From Winogradskyella sp. (GTDB taxonomy: Bacteria > Bacteroidota > Bacteroidia > Flavobacteriales > Flavobacteriaceae): 64,000 bases of DNA. The notes below the pieces were generated by a model. That model saw nothing but the letters and a program-made list of their open reading frames with translations. It searched no databases and was not told where the DNA came from. Positions within the stretch are counted from its first letter, which is position 1, and each line of letters opens with the position of its first letter. The stretch spans positions 44,866 through 108,865 of the forward strand of contig NZ_JADGDZ010000002.1 in assembly GCF_016744625.1 (NCBI RefSeq), read 5' to 3'. The translations under genes were made by a program, and so were the position numbers. Shown here piece after piece: positions 35,129 through 44,500 of the stretch.

Positions 35129-35455
35129 CTATAATTTATGATCTATGGCATATTGTTGATGGTACAGCGGTTCCAGCGACCAGATAAAATCATTTGCTTC
35201 TTCCTGATCTGCATAATGAATCGAGCAGAGTTGCGACGTGCCATCGGTTTTAAAACACTCGTAACGGTAACATTGCACAGGATTATCTTCGTTTGAAATA
35301 TCTATCGTCGTCCAGCGTAGGATTAAGGTATTTTTACGCTTTCGCGAAAGCATAATCTGAAAATCTGTACATCGTTCTTTACAAGCTTTATTGATCTCAA
35401 TCGCTCTGTCCATTATCTTGTGAATGACGCTTTGCTTTAAGGTTTTTTTATCCAT
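35129..35455 (-). CDS. Unknown small protein
   Basis: 108 residues from the ATG at 35453-35455; the longer frame reads through the neighbouring gene. An alpha/beta pattern (NTLILRWTTIDISNE, VQCYRYECFKTDGTSQLCSIHYAD). It overlaps the next gene by 8 bases. One GCTTTCGCGAAAGC palindrome at 35338 encodes LSRKR. Function unknown. Confidence 0.5.
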   Translation of the reverse strand: MDKKTLKQSVIHKIMDRAIEINKACKERCTDFQIMLSRKRKNTLILRWTTIDISNEDNPVQCYRYECFKTDGTSQLCSIHYADQEEANDFIWSLEPLYHQQYAIDHKL

Positions 35456-36461
35456 TTGGCTGCAACTGATTTTTATAATTGGTAATGATTTGCGAGACTT
35501 CCTTAACTGCCGAATCCATCGAATAACTTTGTTCAAAGACGAAGCCTTTAGGGTTGATCGCTTTCGCGAAAGCGGTACCCATACTAGCCGAAATAGTTCC
35601 CAAACCAGAAGGAATCGTGAGACCAAAATAATTGCTCATCGCCACTAAAGATTTAAACCCACGAAACCTAAAATAACGCGGATCACTACTCATTAGTAGT
35701 AATTGGTTTTTATCCAGTTTATCCTGAAAGCGTTTCACACGCACACAACCCATCGTGACCTGATTGTTAAATGAAGTGCCCAACATCACATTCACTTCCA
35801 CCGAGACGCCACGCAGTTCCATAAACTCCACAAGTTCTGAACAAGCGAGACCTACATAGAGCAAATCATTACCTTTTACATTGGCATTAGCACCAGCCAT
35901 AATGTATAATTGAAGCGATGGATAAGACATCTGTTTATCCTTAAAATAAGCAAACACACTCTTTACCGAAGTCAAAACTGTCTTGTTGCCCAATTCAATA
36001 TTCATTTGGCTTACAGACGTATTAATTGGCGAATTGGTATTGATAGGAAACTGTTGATACATTCCCATCGCAGCACGCTCAAAAGAGAACACGCCAAGAC
36101 CGCGATCATTGTAAGCCATCTTTGGTTTTGGCATCACAGAATCGTTGAGATATTGTAAATAATGTGTGAGTTTCTCTTTGATTTTGGGTTGAATTTTCTC
36201 AACTAGAGGCATCCCTAAAAAGGTACGATGTTCATTAAGCTCATTTACGTTTTTAGGCGTTGGTGTGCCATACCAATCAGTTCCACTTTGGATCTGACTA
36301 GCGGTACTTTCTTCAATAAAATCCCAACGCGACTGATTTGCAGATGACAGATTTTTAGTCTCATCATCTACAAAACCATTGAAAGCAAAGACACTATCAA
36401 ATAAAAGATAGTTGTATTTGCCATCAGGACTTTTAAGGGTATGTTGTTTTGGTGCGCTCAC
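35448..36461 (-). CDS. Unknown element protein, possibly DUF7192/VWA-like
   Basis: 337 residues. The N-terminus has a pattern seen in phage/plasmid proteins of unknown function: SRWDFIEEST, then DWYGTPTPKNVNELNEHRTF. The middle (SLQLYIMAGANANVKGNDLLYVGLACSELVEFMELRGVSVEVNV) looks like a VWA-like Rossmann segment, which would pair with the MoxR ATPase two genes upstream. The C-terminus is amphipathic. The MoxR-VWA reading is an inference. One palindrome at 35560 encodes AFAKA. Confidence 0.5.
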   Translation of the reverse strand: MSAPKQHTLKSPDGKYNYLLFDSVFAFNGFVDDETKNLSSANQSRWDFIEESTASQIQSGTDWYGTPTPKNVNELNEHRTFLGMPLVEKIQPKIKEKLTHYLQYLNDSVMPKPKMAYNDRGLGVFSFERAAMGMYQQFPINTNSPINTSVSQMNIELGNKTVLTSVKSVFAYFKDKQMSYPSLQLYIMAGANANVKGNDLLYVGLACSELVEFMELRGVSVEVNVMLGTSFNNQVTMGCVRVKRFQDKLDKNQLLLMSSDPRYFRFRGFKSLVAMSNYFGLTIPSGLGTISASMGTAFAKAINPKGFVFEQSYSMDSAVKEVSQIITNYKNQLQPNG

Positions 36462-36597
36462 GTATGCTCATAAAAGTAATTTTTGAGGTGGTGTGAGTTG
36501 CGTAATGGGATTGTAGTTTGGGACGTGAAATGTCACAAAAATTTTAATACTTTTTTTTCAGGGAACCTATTCTCGTAACTTTACTGAAAAAACAATT

Positions 36598-36879
36598 ATG
36601 ACAAAAATTCAATTTACACTTTACAAGAATTTATACGATTTAAAAAATAATGGACCAAGTTTTTACCATCAGTTCGATGTTGAAACTCTTCCTGAAGTAG
36701 ATGGTTTCTTTAATTATAACAAAAGCATTTTTGAACTTATGGATGAGGAGGCTAAAGATACTTTCGAAAACTTCTATGGCTTAGAATTAGGTAGATATTA
36801 TATCTACAGCTCTAAAGACTATACTGAAAAAAACAGTCCAATATCTTATATTTATTTTGCCGTCTTTGATGGTAATTAG
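36598..36879 (+). CDS. Small unknown protein on the plus strand
   Basis: 93 residues, soluble, acidic and rich in Tyr/Phe (FYHQFDVETLPEVDGFFNYN, YYIYSSKDYTEKNSPISYIYF). It faces against the operon and ends 3 bases from the decayed moxR remnant. It could be the antitoxin/immunity part of the cargo, an anti-restriction protein or an orphan. No family recognised. Confidence 0.5.
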   Translation: MTKIQFTLYKNLYDLKNNGPSFYHQFDVETLPEVDGFFNYNKSIFELMDEEAKDTFENFYGLELGRYYIYSSKDYTEKNSPISYIYFAVFDGN

Positions 36880-36882
36880 GAT

Positions 36883-36977
36883 TTACCCAATCTTCCTTTT
36901 AGACTTAATAATAAAAAGTTTGTTTCATACCGCTACTTTTAAAAGAGTTTATAAAGCCTTAAAGGTCTATTGATTTC
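36883..36977 (-). pseudogene. Decayed second copy of the moxR 3' end
   Basis: Reading the minus strand, the fragment translates close to the last 30 residues of the intact MoxR at 40416-41366: GFINSFKSSGMKQTF followed, after a one-base T insertion, by IIKSKRKIG, against GFLNSYKSSGMKQAF and IVEFKRRIG. It has a stop (GAA to TAA) and a 4-base insertion after GAAATCAAT. It lies exactly at the end of the two-gene cargo, opposite the intact copy, so the cargo is bracketed by a diverged direct repeat of about 90 bases. Confidence 0.8.
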
Positions 36978-36987
36978 GTGTTTATAT

Positions 36988-38679
36988 CTATTCATTTTGC
37001 TTTAATTCATAACTTCTTTTAATGGGTAATCTCCAGAATGCAGGAAATGGTTGTGCCCTGAAGTGTCTGCTAGCTAAATGTGGTAGGAAATTGAAACCTG
37101 TTTTATAAACTTCAAAAGTGACTTCTTTTATAAATAAATCGATTTCTTCAATAATTTCTTTTTCGTAATCCTCCATATTTTCATAGAGTATTATTGAGTG
37201 TTTTAATTTTCCCTTTTGTGCGCTATAATTTGTTCTACAAAAATCCTTCTCTGTGTCCTCAGTTGCAAACCATAGCTGAAGGTTGACTTTCGGAAAGGTA
37301 TTATTTACTAGAGTTCTTACGTCTTGATATAGTTGTTCGTTGTTTAACAAAAGTGCATATTCTGCTATAATTGGTAGTATCATTGTAGAGTCCACTTCTG
37401 ACATATCATCTCCATTATGAATATCTACAAGTTTATCAAAGTTTGTTCTGAATAATGGGAAAAATTTATGCGTTACGTAGCTATTATAAAATCCAATAAT
37501 AATGTTATTCATCCACTTTAGAGCCCATTTCGAATTACCTGTTTGACACAACAATTGAAGTGCTAGTGAAATTTCGATGGAGTGTTCGTCATACTCTGGG
37601 TAATTTAAAGGCGGATTGTTAAAAATAAAGGATACCAAAGCATTCGAAATATTTATAGCGCTTTTAGAATAAATATCAACATTTTCTTTATTATTGAGTT
37701 GAGCATAAAAATTCCACTCTTGGATTTCGCCTAGTCCAATTATGGAAATCAATCCTAATTCTTCCCAAGTATTTAAACTGTATTCTATACGATTTCTTCC
37801 ATACCTATAAAGACTATGCTGTGTCTGGTAGTGATTAACTGTCTTATTGAAATAGAGAACTCCTATCTTTCTTTTTAATTGAAATAAAGTATAAAACTCG
37901 GCCTTTACATAGTTCTTTTCGGTATGCTTATGTTTTGATATCCAATCCCAGGTTAACAGTAAAGATCTTTCACTGGCTATAAGGGCCGGTCTTAAGTTAT
38001 TGATGTCTTCAGACCACTTAAAGATAATTCCTGTGCACAATCTAACTAGTCTTAATCTCTTCAAGATTTTCTGTTTCTGCTTTTCAGGTTTGGTTAAAAT
38101 CTCTTCAATTAACTGAAAGAAGTGAGCGTAATTATAATCTGGTAAATCAATGAAAGCAAGTGTTTTTCTTAAATATGATTGATATTCAGCAGGAAAAAGT
38201 TTTTCACTGTTTAGATACTTATCGAGCTTACCGGCTAATTCTCCAGTTCCCCAGAATTCATAGGCTCTCTTCTTTTTAGTATTTTCATCTACATAATTTT
38301 TCCAATTGATTTGTACGTTTTGCACCATCTCACCGTTGGTAGCTACTATGATTTTAATAGGTAGTTTTTTATACCTTTTATCAAGCATTGTACGTATGTA
38401 AACATCAATTACTTCGTTTAGACTTTGCCTCACAGAATTTACACCGCTATCCCAGTTTGACCGTGTTAAATTCTTTTGTTTAACTACAATCAAAAACATT
38501 TTTTTCTTGTCATCATCAGGATCAATCCCTACAGCTGCTATATCTACACCGTGTTGTCTACCTCTCTGAGGTATAGATATAGGTGTTATTTTCATTCCTA
38601 CTAGTAGGTCTGTGATTAAGGTATCCAACTCACCATCTTCTTTAAGAAGTGTAATGTATTCACTTAGTATAAATCTCAT
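36988..38679 (-). CDS. Restriction-endonuclease-like protein of a two-gene cargo unit
   Basis: 563 residues. Residues about 35-130 fit a PD-(D/E)XK nuclease: QRGRQHGVDIAAVG (the D of the motif), then MFLIVVKQKN (an x-V-K-x-K beta strand in place of the usual E-x-K), and IKIIVATNGEM. A helical remainder (about 190-563) has no recognised domain. It overlaps the upstream partner by 4 bases (ATGA). The pair is in a cargo slot of the element. A nuclease beside a helical-repeat protein suggests anti-phage defence; this exact pair is not one I can name. Confidence 0.6.
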   Translation of the reverse strand: MRFILSEYITLLKEDGELDTLITDLLVGMKITPISIPQRGRQHGVDIAAVGIDPDDDKKKMFLIVVKQKNLTRSNWDSGVNSVRQSLNEVIDVYIRTMLDKRYKKLPIKIIVATNGEMVQNVQINWKNYVDENTKKKRAYEFWGTGELAGKLDKYLNSEKLFPAEYQSYLRKTLAFIDLPDYNYAHFFQLIEEILTKPEKQKQKILKRLRLVRLCTGIIFKWSEDINNLRPALIASERSLLLTWDWISKHKHTEKNYVKAEFYTLFQLKRKIGVLYFNKTVNHYQTQHSLYRYGRNRIEYSLNTWEELGLISIIGLGEIQEWNFYAQLNNKENVDIYSKSAINISNALVSFIFNNPPLNYPEYDEHSIEISLALQLLCQTGNSKWALKWMNNIIIGFYNSYVTHKFFPLFRTNFDKLVDIHNGDDMSEVDSTMILPIIAEYALLLNNEQLYQDVRTLVNNTFPKVNLQLWFATEDTEKDFCRTNYSAQKGKLKHSIILYENMEDYEKEIIEEIDLFIKEVTFEVYKTGFNFLPHLASRHFRAQPFPAFWRLPIKRSYELKQNE

Positions 38680-40259
38680 TTTCTTCTTATAAAATTTTGT
38701 CCTTCTAATCGCAAAATACTTTGCGCAACAGGGTCAATGTATTCTCCACGAGGCAATTCTTCACTAACAGAGAATAATTTAGGTTCCATCTCTTGACTAT
38801 ACTGGCCATTGAATTTTCCAAATGCTTTTTTACCAGTTCTAAACTGAAGAGTAGTAACCATACTTAAAAATGAATTGTCGGTTTTGTCACTCTCATCGCG
38901 CATTTTATTCAATTTTTTATTCTGAATTTTATCCATAAACCTAAGTCGCTCTGTAGATGGCTGAAATTCTTTAAGAATATCTAAGTCAGAATATGCTTTG
39001 TAATAACGGTCACCTTCAAAAATGATATCTGAAATAATCTTTTTAAGTTTTCGATTTACACTTTTCTTTTGGTCTTTTAGGTAATCAATTGTAGAGTAGT
39101 AATTAAATATCAAATAGTCTACAAATAACCTGCCTACGAGTTGAGTAATATCTTCATTATCATACCTATGCTTGAGTATGGAGAATAACATAACTCTAGA
39201 TACTTTTCTATCATAAATATAACCCACGATTTTTTGAGTTATATATTCAATATCATTAACATTATATGTTGCTAATAATGATGGTGATAGTTCAAAAGTT
39301 GAATTACTAGCGAAGCTCATTTCTCGTATCACATTGAACATCGCTAGTTGATATTTGTGATTATATTCGTTTAACCATTCCGTGATTAGGATTTGAAATT
39401 CTACTGGGTGTTGATCATATATTTTACTGAAGACAGATTCAAATACTTTTATCTTATTATAGTGGTCATCTTGAACAATCCATTGATTTATGTAGTTTTT
39501 GACAATAACTAAGTTTTTGTCAACTAAATTACTGAGCATATAGCCGAACATACTATGATAGCCTAATTGGGAAGCATCAAATGTTACCAAAGAGTCTAAA
39601 ATCGTTAAATAAAATTCTTGCTCAGTATTAATATCTACGCTGTAGTGAATGATATCAATCAGATAACTTTTTATCTCCTTTTCCTCTCGTTTTGTAACTA
39701 TTAGAACATCACTATTGAGTTTCAAAAAGTGCTTCCTATGTACTCTATAAACGAAGAGAATAGCTGTTAATATTTCAATAGATCTACCTTCATTGATATA
39801 CTTTGAAAAAGTATCAATTAGATATTCTTTTAAGTCTTCAAAACCAGATTTGTCTAATTCAAATCGAGCAACAGAAGAAATAGCTTGCACAATATTTATT
39901 TGTTCATCGCTTGCGATTAAGTCTTTTACTATTAAAATTGCTGAGTCTTTATCAGAAACAGATAATCCCGCAACAATATCACTGAGTAATTCGAGATTTT
40001 TTCCAGACTTAACAATAATGTTGTAAAAGTCATTTCCAAAAGATTTATTAGTGGAGGATACTCTTTCTATCCCTTTTTGAAATAAGTGCTTACTTTGATT
40101 TTCTTTTTGTAATCTAGCAGTCAATCTAGGTAATAAATCCAACAATTCAGTAATTGTAAATATTTCTATATTATTACAAAAATCATTATAACTTGACCAA
40201 AACCTTTCTATTGGCTCTTCATTATTGATGTTGTTTAAAAATTGTTTTACTTCCTTCAT
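38676..40259 (-). CDS. Helical-repeat protein of a two-gene cargo unit
   Basis: 527 residues, almost all helical, with irregular repeats that look like HEAT/ARM solenoid units (for example DSAILIVKDLIASDEQINIVQAI). No catalytic motif. The C-terminus becomes basic and Gly/Arg-rich (RTGKKAFGKFN, QSILRLEGQNFIRRK). It is the first gene of the pair and is translationally coupled to the nuclease-like gene. It could be a sensor or scaffold. The gap at 40260-40415 holds the likely promoter. Confidence 0.55.
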   Translation of the reverse strand: MKEVKQFLNNINNEEPIERFWSSYNDFCNNIEIFTITELLDLLPRLTARLQKENQSKHLFQKGIERVSSTNKSFGNDFYNIIVKSGKNLELLSDIVAGLSVSDKDSAILIVKDLIASDEQINIVQAISSVARFELDKSGFEDLKEYLIDTFSKYINEGRSIEILTAILFVYRVHRKHFLKLNSDVLIVTKREEKEIKSYLIDIIHYSVDINTEQEFYLTILDSLVTFDASQLGYHSMFGYMLSNLVDKNLVIVKNYINQWIVQDDHYNKIKVFESVFSKIYDQHPVEFQILITEWLNEYNHKYQLAMFNVIREMSFASNSTFELSPSLLATYNVNDIEYITQKIVGYIYDRKVSRVMLFSILKHRYDNEDITQLVGRLFVDYLIFNYYSTIDYLKDQKKSVNRKLKKIISDIIFEGDRYYKAYSDLDILKEFQPSTERLRFMDKIQNKKLNKMRDESDKTDNSFLSMVTTLQFRTGKKAFGKFNGQYSQEMEPKLFSVSEELPRGEYIDPVAQSILRLEGQNFIRRK

Positions 40260-40415
40260 TTACAATCAACTATTTGATTGCAAAGAAACTTTTTAAATCG
40301 AGAATAAAAGAATTAAGCGCAATAAGTTATTTAGGAAATATTAAGAATTAAAAATATTTGTTGAAGAAGTACTTAGTTTTGTAAATCAATTTAATTAGAT
40401 GAAGGTTGATGTCCA

Positions 40416-41366
40416 TCATCCAATCCGCCTTTTAAACTCAACAATAAAAGCCTGCTTCATTCCGCTACTTTTATAAGAATTTAAAAAACCTTCAAGATTG
40501 ATTTCCGTCTTAATGTGTTCTGCTTTTTCCTTCGTCATAGCTATGAAGTAGCTGTGTAGAGAATCCTTTAGGGTTTTACCGTTGGGCATCTTTCGATAGG
40601 TCTTGCCAAACTCATCTTTCATTCCAGTTTCTCGCTTCATTTCAAGCTCGTAGGCACGTTCAAAGTTGAGCATTGTACGAAGTGTCATAATGTCTTCAGT
40701 ATCGTCATCGCCAGCTTCTTTTCCTTCATATTTCAAAATAGATTTACGAATAGTCAAACAGATATCCACTACAGCTGGATAAACGAGTTGGCGCTCCAAG
40801 GTTTCATTAAAACCTATACGGTAAATACAACCACTAAAACGATCCAATAAGGACGCATCTTGCTTATTGTTTCCAACATAGTTTCCGCTTGCACCTTTAC
40901 CAATAACGTTACCAGTAGCAATACAACCAAAGTTTCTATGTTTTTTGATTGGCTCATTATTTCCATTAAAAATGATAGCATCTTCACGAGCGCTTTTTGC
41001 TAACGCATCGTTTAATAATCCTGCGGTATTGGCATCCAGCTTTGGCATTTCGTCCAGGATTAAAACCTTGCCATCACGCCAAGCTTCAATAAGCGCACCT
41101 TCTTTGTAACCAGAAATAGTCTGTCCACCTTTAATGTCAATAGGCGATGTCCATTGATTGCAGTTCACAATAGTAAATGGCAATTCTTGCCCATCGTTTT
41201 CTGCGCGACCTTTTATAGCGTAAGCGACCTTTTCTCCAATGGTTGTTTTTCCTGTTCCGGCGCTTCCTACCAAATACGGATTATTTCCAACGCTTAAATC
41301 ATCCATAATTTTCATAAACTGCGGAATCTGCTGTACTTCTGGTATGTCTAATTTTCTGTTGTTCAT
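40416..41366 (-). CDS. MoxR-type AAA+ ATPase
   Basis: 316 residues. Walker A GSAGTGKT (34-41), Walker B VLILDEMPKLD (about 105-115), a sensor segment CIATGNVIGKG (about 150-160) and LLDRFSGC for the arginine finger. It is a single-domain AAA_5/MoxR protein that often works with a VWA partner as a metal-chelatase-like chaperone. The likely partner is at 35448-36461. Its 3' end is duplicated in decayed form at 36883-36977. It may remodel the helicase or virion proteins. Confidence 0.75.
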   Translation of the reverse strand: MNNRKLDIPEVQQIPQFMKIMDDLSVGNNPYLVGSAGTGKTTIGEKVAYAIKGRAENDGQELPFTIVNCNQWTSPIDIKGGQTISGYKEGALIEAWRDGKVLILDEMPKLDANTAGLLNDALAKSAREDAIIFNGNNEPIKKHRNFGCIATGNVIGKGASGNYVGNNKQDASLLDRFSGCIYRIGFNETLERQLVYPAVVDICLTIRKSILKYEGKEAGDDDTEDIMTLRTMLNFERAYELEMKRETGMKDEFGKTYRKMPNGKTLKDSLHSYFIAMTKEKAEHIKTEINLEGFLNSYKSSGMKQAFIVEFKRRIG

Positions 41367-41368
41367 TC

Positions 41369-41581
41369 TTAATTTCTTTTTGCTTTTTTGAATAGCTTGT
41401 CAGCAGCTTCGTTAGCTTCTTTTTTGGTTGAGTAAATACTATCGATTACATCTGCATCCATACCACGCCTAAATTTATTTTTGAGTTCTTGCATAGTTGT
41501 AGGTTGACCATCAAATATGGATTTTCGAGTTCGATAGAATGGCGTGTACACGATGTACATTTTATTGGGATTGACTTTCAT
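41369..41581 (-). CDS. Small unknown protein
   Basis: 70 residues, basic, with a short YIVYTPFYRTRKS start and a helical C-terminus (STKKEANEAADKLFKKAKRN). It is packed between the MoxR and helicase genes with 2-base and 0-base gaps, so it is probably real. Function unknown. Confidence 0.5.
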   Translation of the reverse strand: MKVNPNKMYIVYTPFYRTRKSIFDGQPTTMQELKNKFRRGMDADVIDSIYSTKKEANEAADKLFKKAKRN

Positions 41582-44500
41582 CTATTTCAAAGCAATTTGT
41601 AGTTGGTTAATTAGTTCATCGATAGATGCTATTTGAGCAATCGTATCCTCATAAAAGACACGTCCTAAATCTAGAGCAGTGTACTTTCCAAATACAAATT
41701 CTGCATTACCATCTTCGTGTAGGTTATTCAAAATAAAATAACCCATTGCCTCAATCGCTTCGTGTAATGGCAAGTCTCTTACTTCTTCAATAATGGCATT
41801 AAAATCATCTTTAATTTCTGTCTGGAGGATAGTCGTTTTCCAATCTTCGTAAGGTTCTTCAACGTTCTTAAAAATGGGAATCAGCGAGTAATTGTATTTC
41901 TCCTTGTCAGTAAGTGGGCGATTGTAAATCACAAGACCAAATTCGTAATCTGCAGTTGGTTCTTCATAGCTTACAAAACCAATGGTGGGATTACTTCCTT
42001 GGCCATAAGCACGTCCTAATTGATACTTAAAATTTCCTTTTTTCTGTTTGGTCTGTGCTTTCCAATCGGTTTCATTTTCAATTTCCCAATCTTCGAGTTC
42101 ACGAGCTTTGCCCATATACTGCACTTGAAAAGCATCCAATCGATTTAGAAACGGTTGCAGGTTTTCCAAATGCAATGCGCCAGTCATATCGCCAGCATTT
42201 TGTACAAAGTCTGGCAATTCATCTTGTGATTGACCAGATTCTCGTCTTAATAACGAACGTAGTTTTTCGTCAATTACCGCTGGGTATAAATCCTTTTTGT
42301 CTAAATAGACTTGATAATAATTATCACTTATTCGCTTTGCTCGAAAACTTAACTTGTGATCTGCAAAGAAGTCATCTAAATCCAATTTGCTAATTATTGG
42401 ATACGCTTCAGAAACTGGAAGCAATGCCGAATCTGCCTCGCCTTCTTTGCCAAAGTCTCTATGCAATAGGATTCCATTTTTGATGGTACCTTCTTTGGTA
42501 TTGTACTTAATCAGTTTGTTTTGAGTACCAATCTGACCTGAAGCACCTACGATATTCTCTGTCAAAATGTGACGACGTTCGCGTTTTGAAGAAGCCTTTT
42601 TAATCAGCTCGTTCCATTCCAAATTAACCATTTGTATGTCGACATCGGTAATGCCACGACTCTCTGTAAATACCTGGCTAATGAAACTCTGCTCGGCAGG
42701 CTGTAAACTGTATGTTAAAATCTTACGGGAATCTGTAACACCAAATTTTAAACTGATATTACTCAACGTATATGGGTTCTTACCAGATTTCCCGACGCTC
42801 ACACCCAAGAAGATTCCCCAAGATGGTTTTATGGTCGTACCAATAAACGGAACACGAATCACATCGCCAATATTCCACATATTGGTATAGCGTAAAATGA
42901 TGCTTTGAATGTTTTCTAATCCAGCGATATAAGTAGCGAGCTGTGAAGTCTTTTGATTGATAAGCGCTTCCAACTTGTTCCAGTCCGATAGAATCTTTTC
43001 GTTCTCTTCTTCGGTTTCTCCGCTGCCTCTTTGTGGTAATACTTCCCGATCTTCTTTTAATTTTTCTATGACCTTAAAACGTTTTGCTTTTCGGTCTTCT
43101 AAAAGTTTAGGATAAGCTTCATTGATTTGATCTTCTAATTTCAAACGCACTTGAACTGGTTTTTCTCCATCAAGCGCATCTTGAATGCGCTGATCAATAT
43201 CTTGTTTGGTAAATGGTCGTTTTAGGTTATTTACTATAGTAATATCCCGTACCGTATCTTTACCAAATGGTGTGCGACCACCTTGACCTTTTTGAAACAG
43301 GAAACGCTTTTTTACTTCGGCATCGAGTGGTAAAAATTCAGTTTCCAGATCATACGTGCCTTGCTGTTTTTCTAATTTGATTTGATGGTCGTATCGTTCT
43401 AATAAATCATCGTACAACGCGTCTTGATCTTCCACTTTAAGTAATCCAGCTCTTCCAGTTAATTGACGGATAGCACCTTCTTTAAAACCATTACGTTCAT
43501 AAGAAATGAAGCCTCGTTTATCGGTTTTCTTTTGATATGTTGGATAACCCAATTGTTCCATCATCTCTTGGTTTTCATCTACCCAATTCCACGCTGCGAT
43601 GTCACCATATTTGTTTAGGAAGTCGGCACTTTTTAAAGTATCATCATTTGTCTTTTGCGAGCCTGTGGTATTAGCATCCAGCGATTTTAATTTTGCTTTA
43701 AGCATCGTCATTAAACGCTTTTCGGTCGGAATGTCACTTGTGATGTAATAATACTCTGGCAAGTTCACTTGACCAGTACGATTGATGCGTCCCCTTTTCT
43801 GAACTTCAGTATTTATATCCAGCTCGAACTGATGTACGATCATCGCTCGCTGGCGTTGGTCTTTAAAATCTTTACTCGCGTGCGCAGAAGATCCTGTACT
43901 ACCACTTTGATTAATAAGCAGCACATCATAATCGCCACTATTAAACATTCTAAAAGAGCGTTCTGTATTGCTACGAAAAGATTCTACAACCGCTTCATCA
44001 TCAGTTAAATCAATACGTTGATTACGACCTGTTACTTCGGCTACTTTGAAATACATATCAGAATGACCGCCTAAATGTTTGGGCTTCTTTTCAGTCTGCA
44101 GTAAATGAATCAACTCGTCAATGGGCGAAATAGATAGTCCAGAGCTTTCTAATAACATTCGTTTTTTGATGTCGTTGTATTTCTCAATCCCATTCTGAGG
44201 CAATTCCTCTAACTGAATACGTTCTCTGGTTTTTTCGCCATCAATCGCCACATAATTGTAGTTAAATATTCCATCGAGTCCTTTGACTAAAGTTCTAACA
44301 AAGTCCATTTGTTCATTTGGAATCACATCGCCACTTACCAAATTCAAATCTTTCAAGAATGCACCCATTGTGGACTTAAATGCAATGACTACTTTCTTGT
44401 CTTCCTTCAGTAATTTGATGGTGTGCGCTACCACATCTTTGACTTTCAATGCAAATAGCATTTGGTCAATGATGTTGAACACACGAGAAAAGTATGGCGA

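Noticed and set aside
14080..36461. Tailed phage or contractile injection system
   Set aside because: No terminase nuclease, portal, tape-measure, sheath, tube or baseplate-like sequence is visible.
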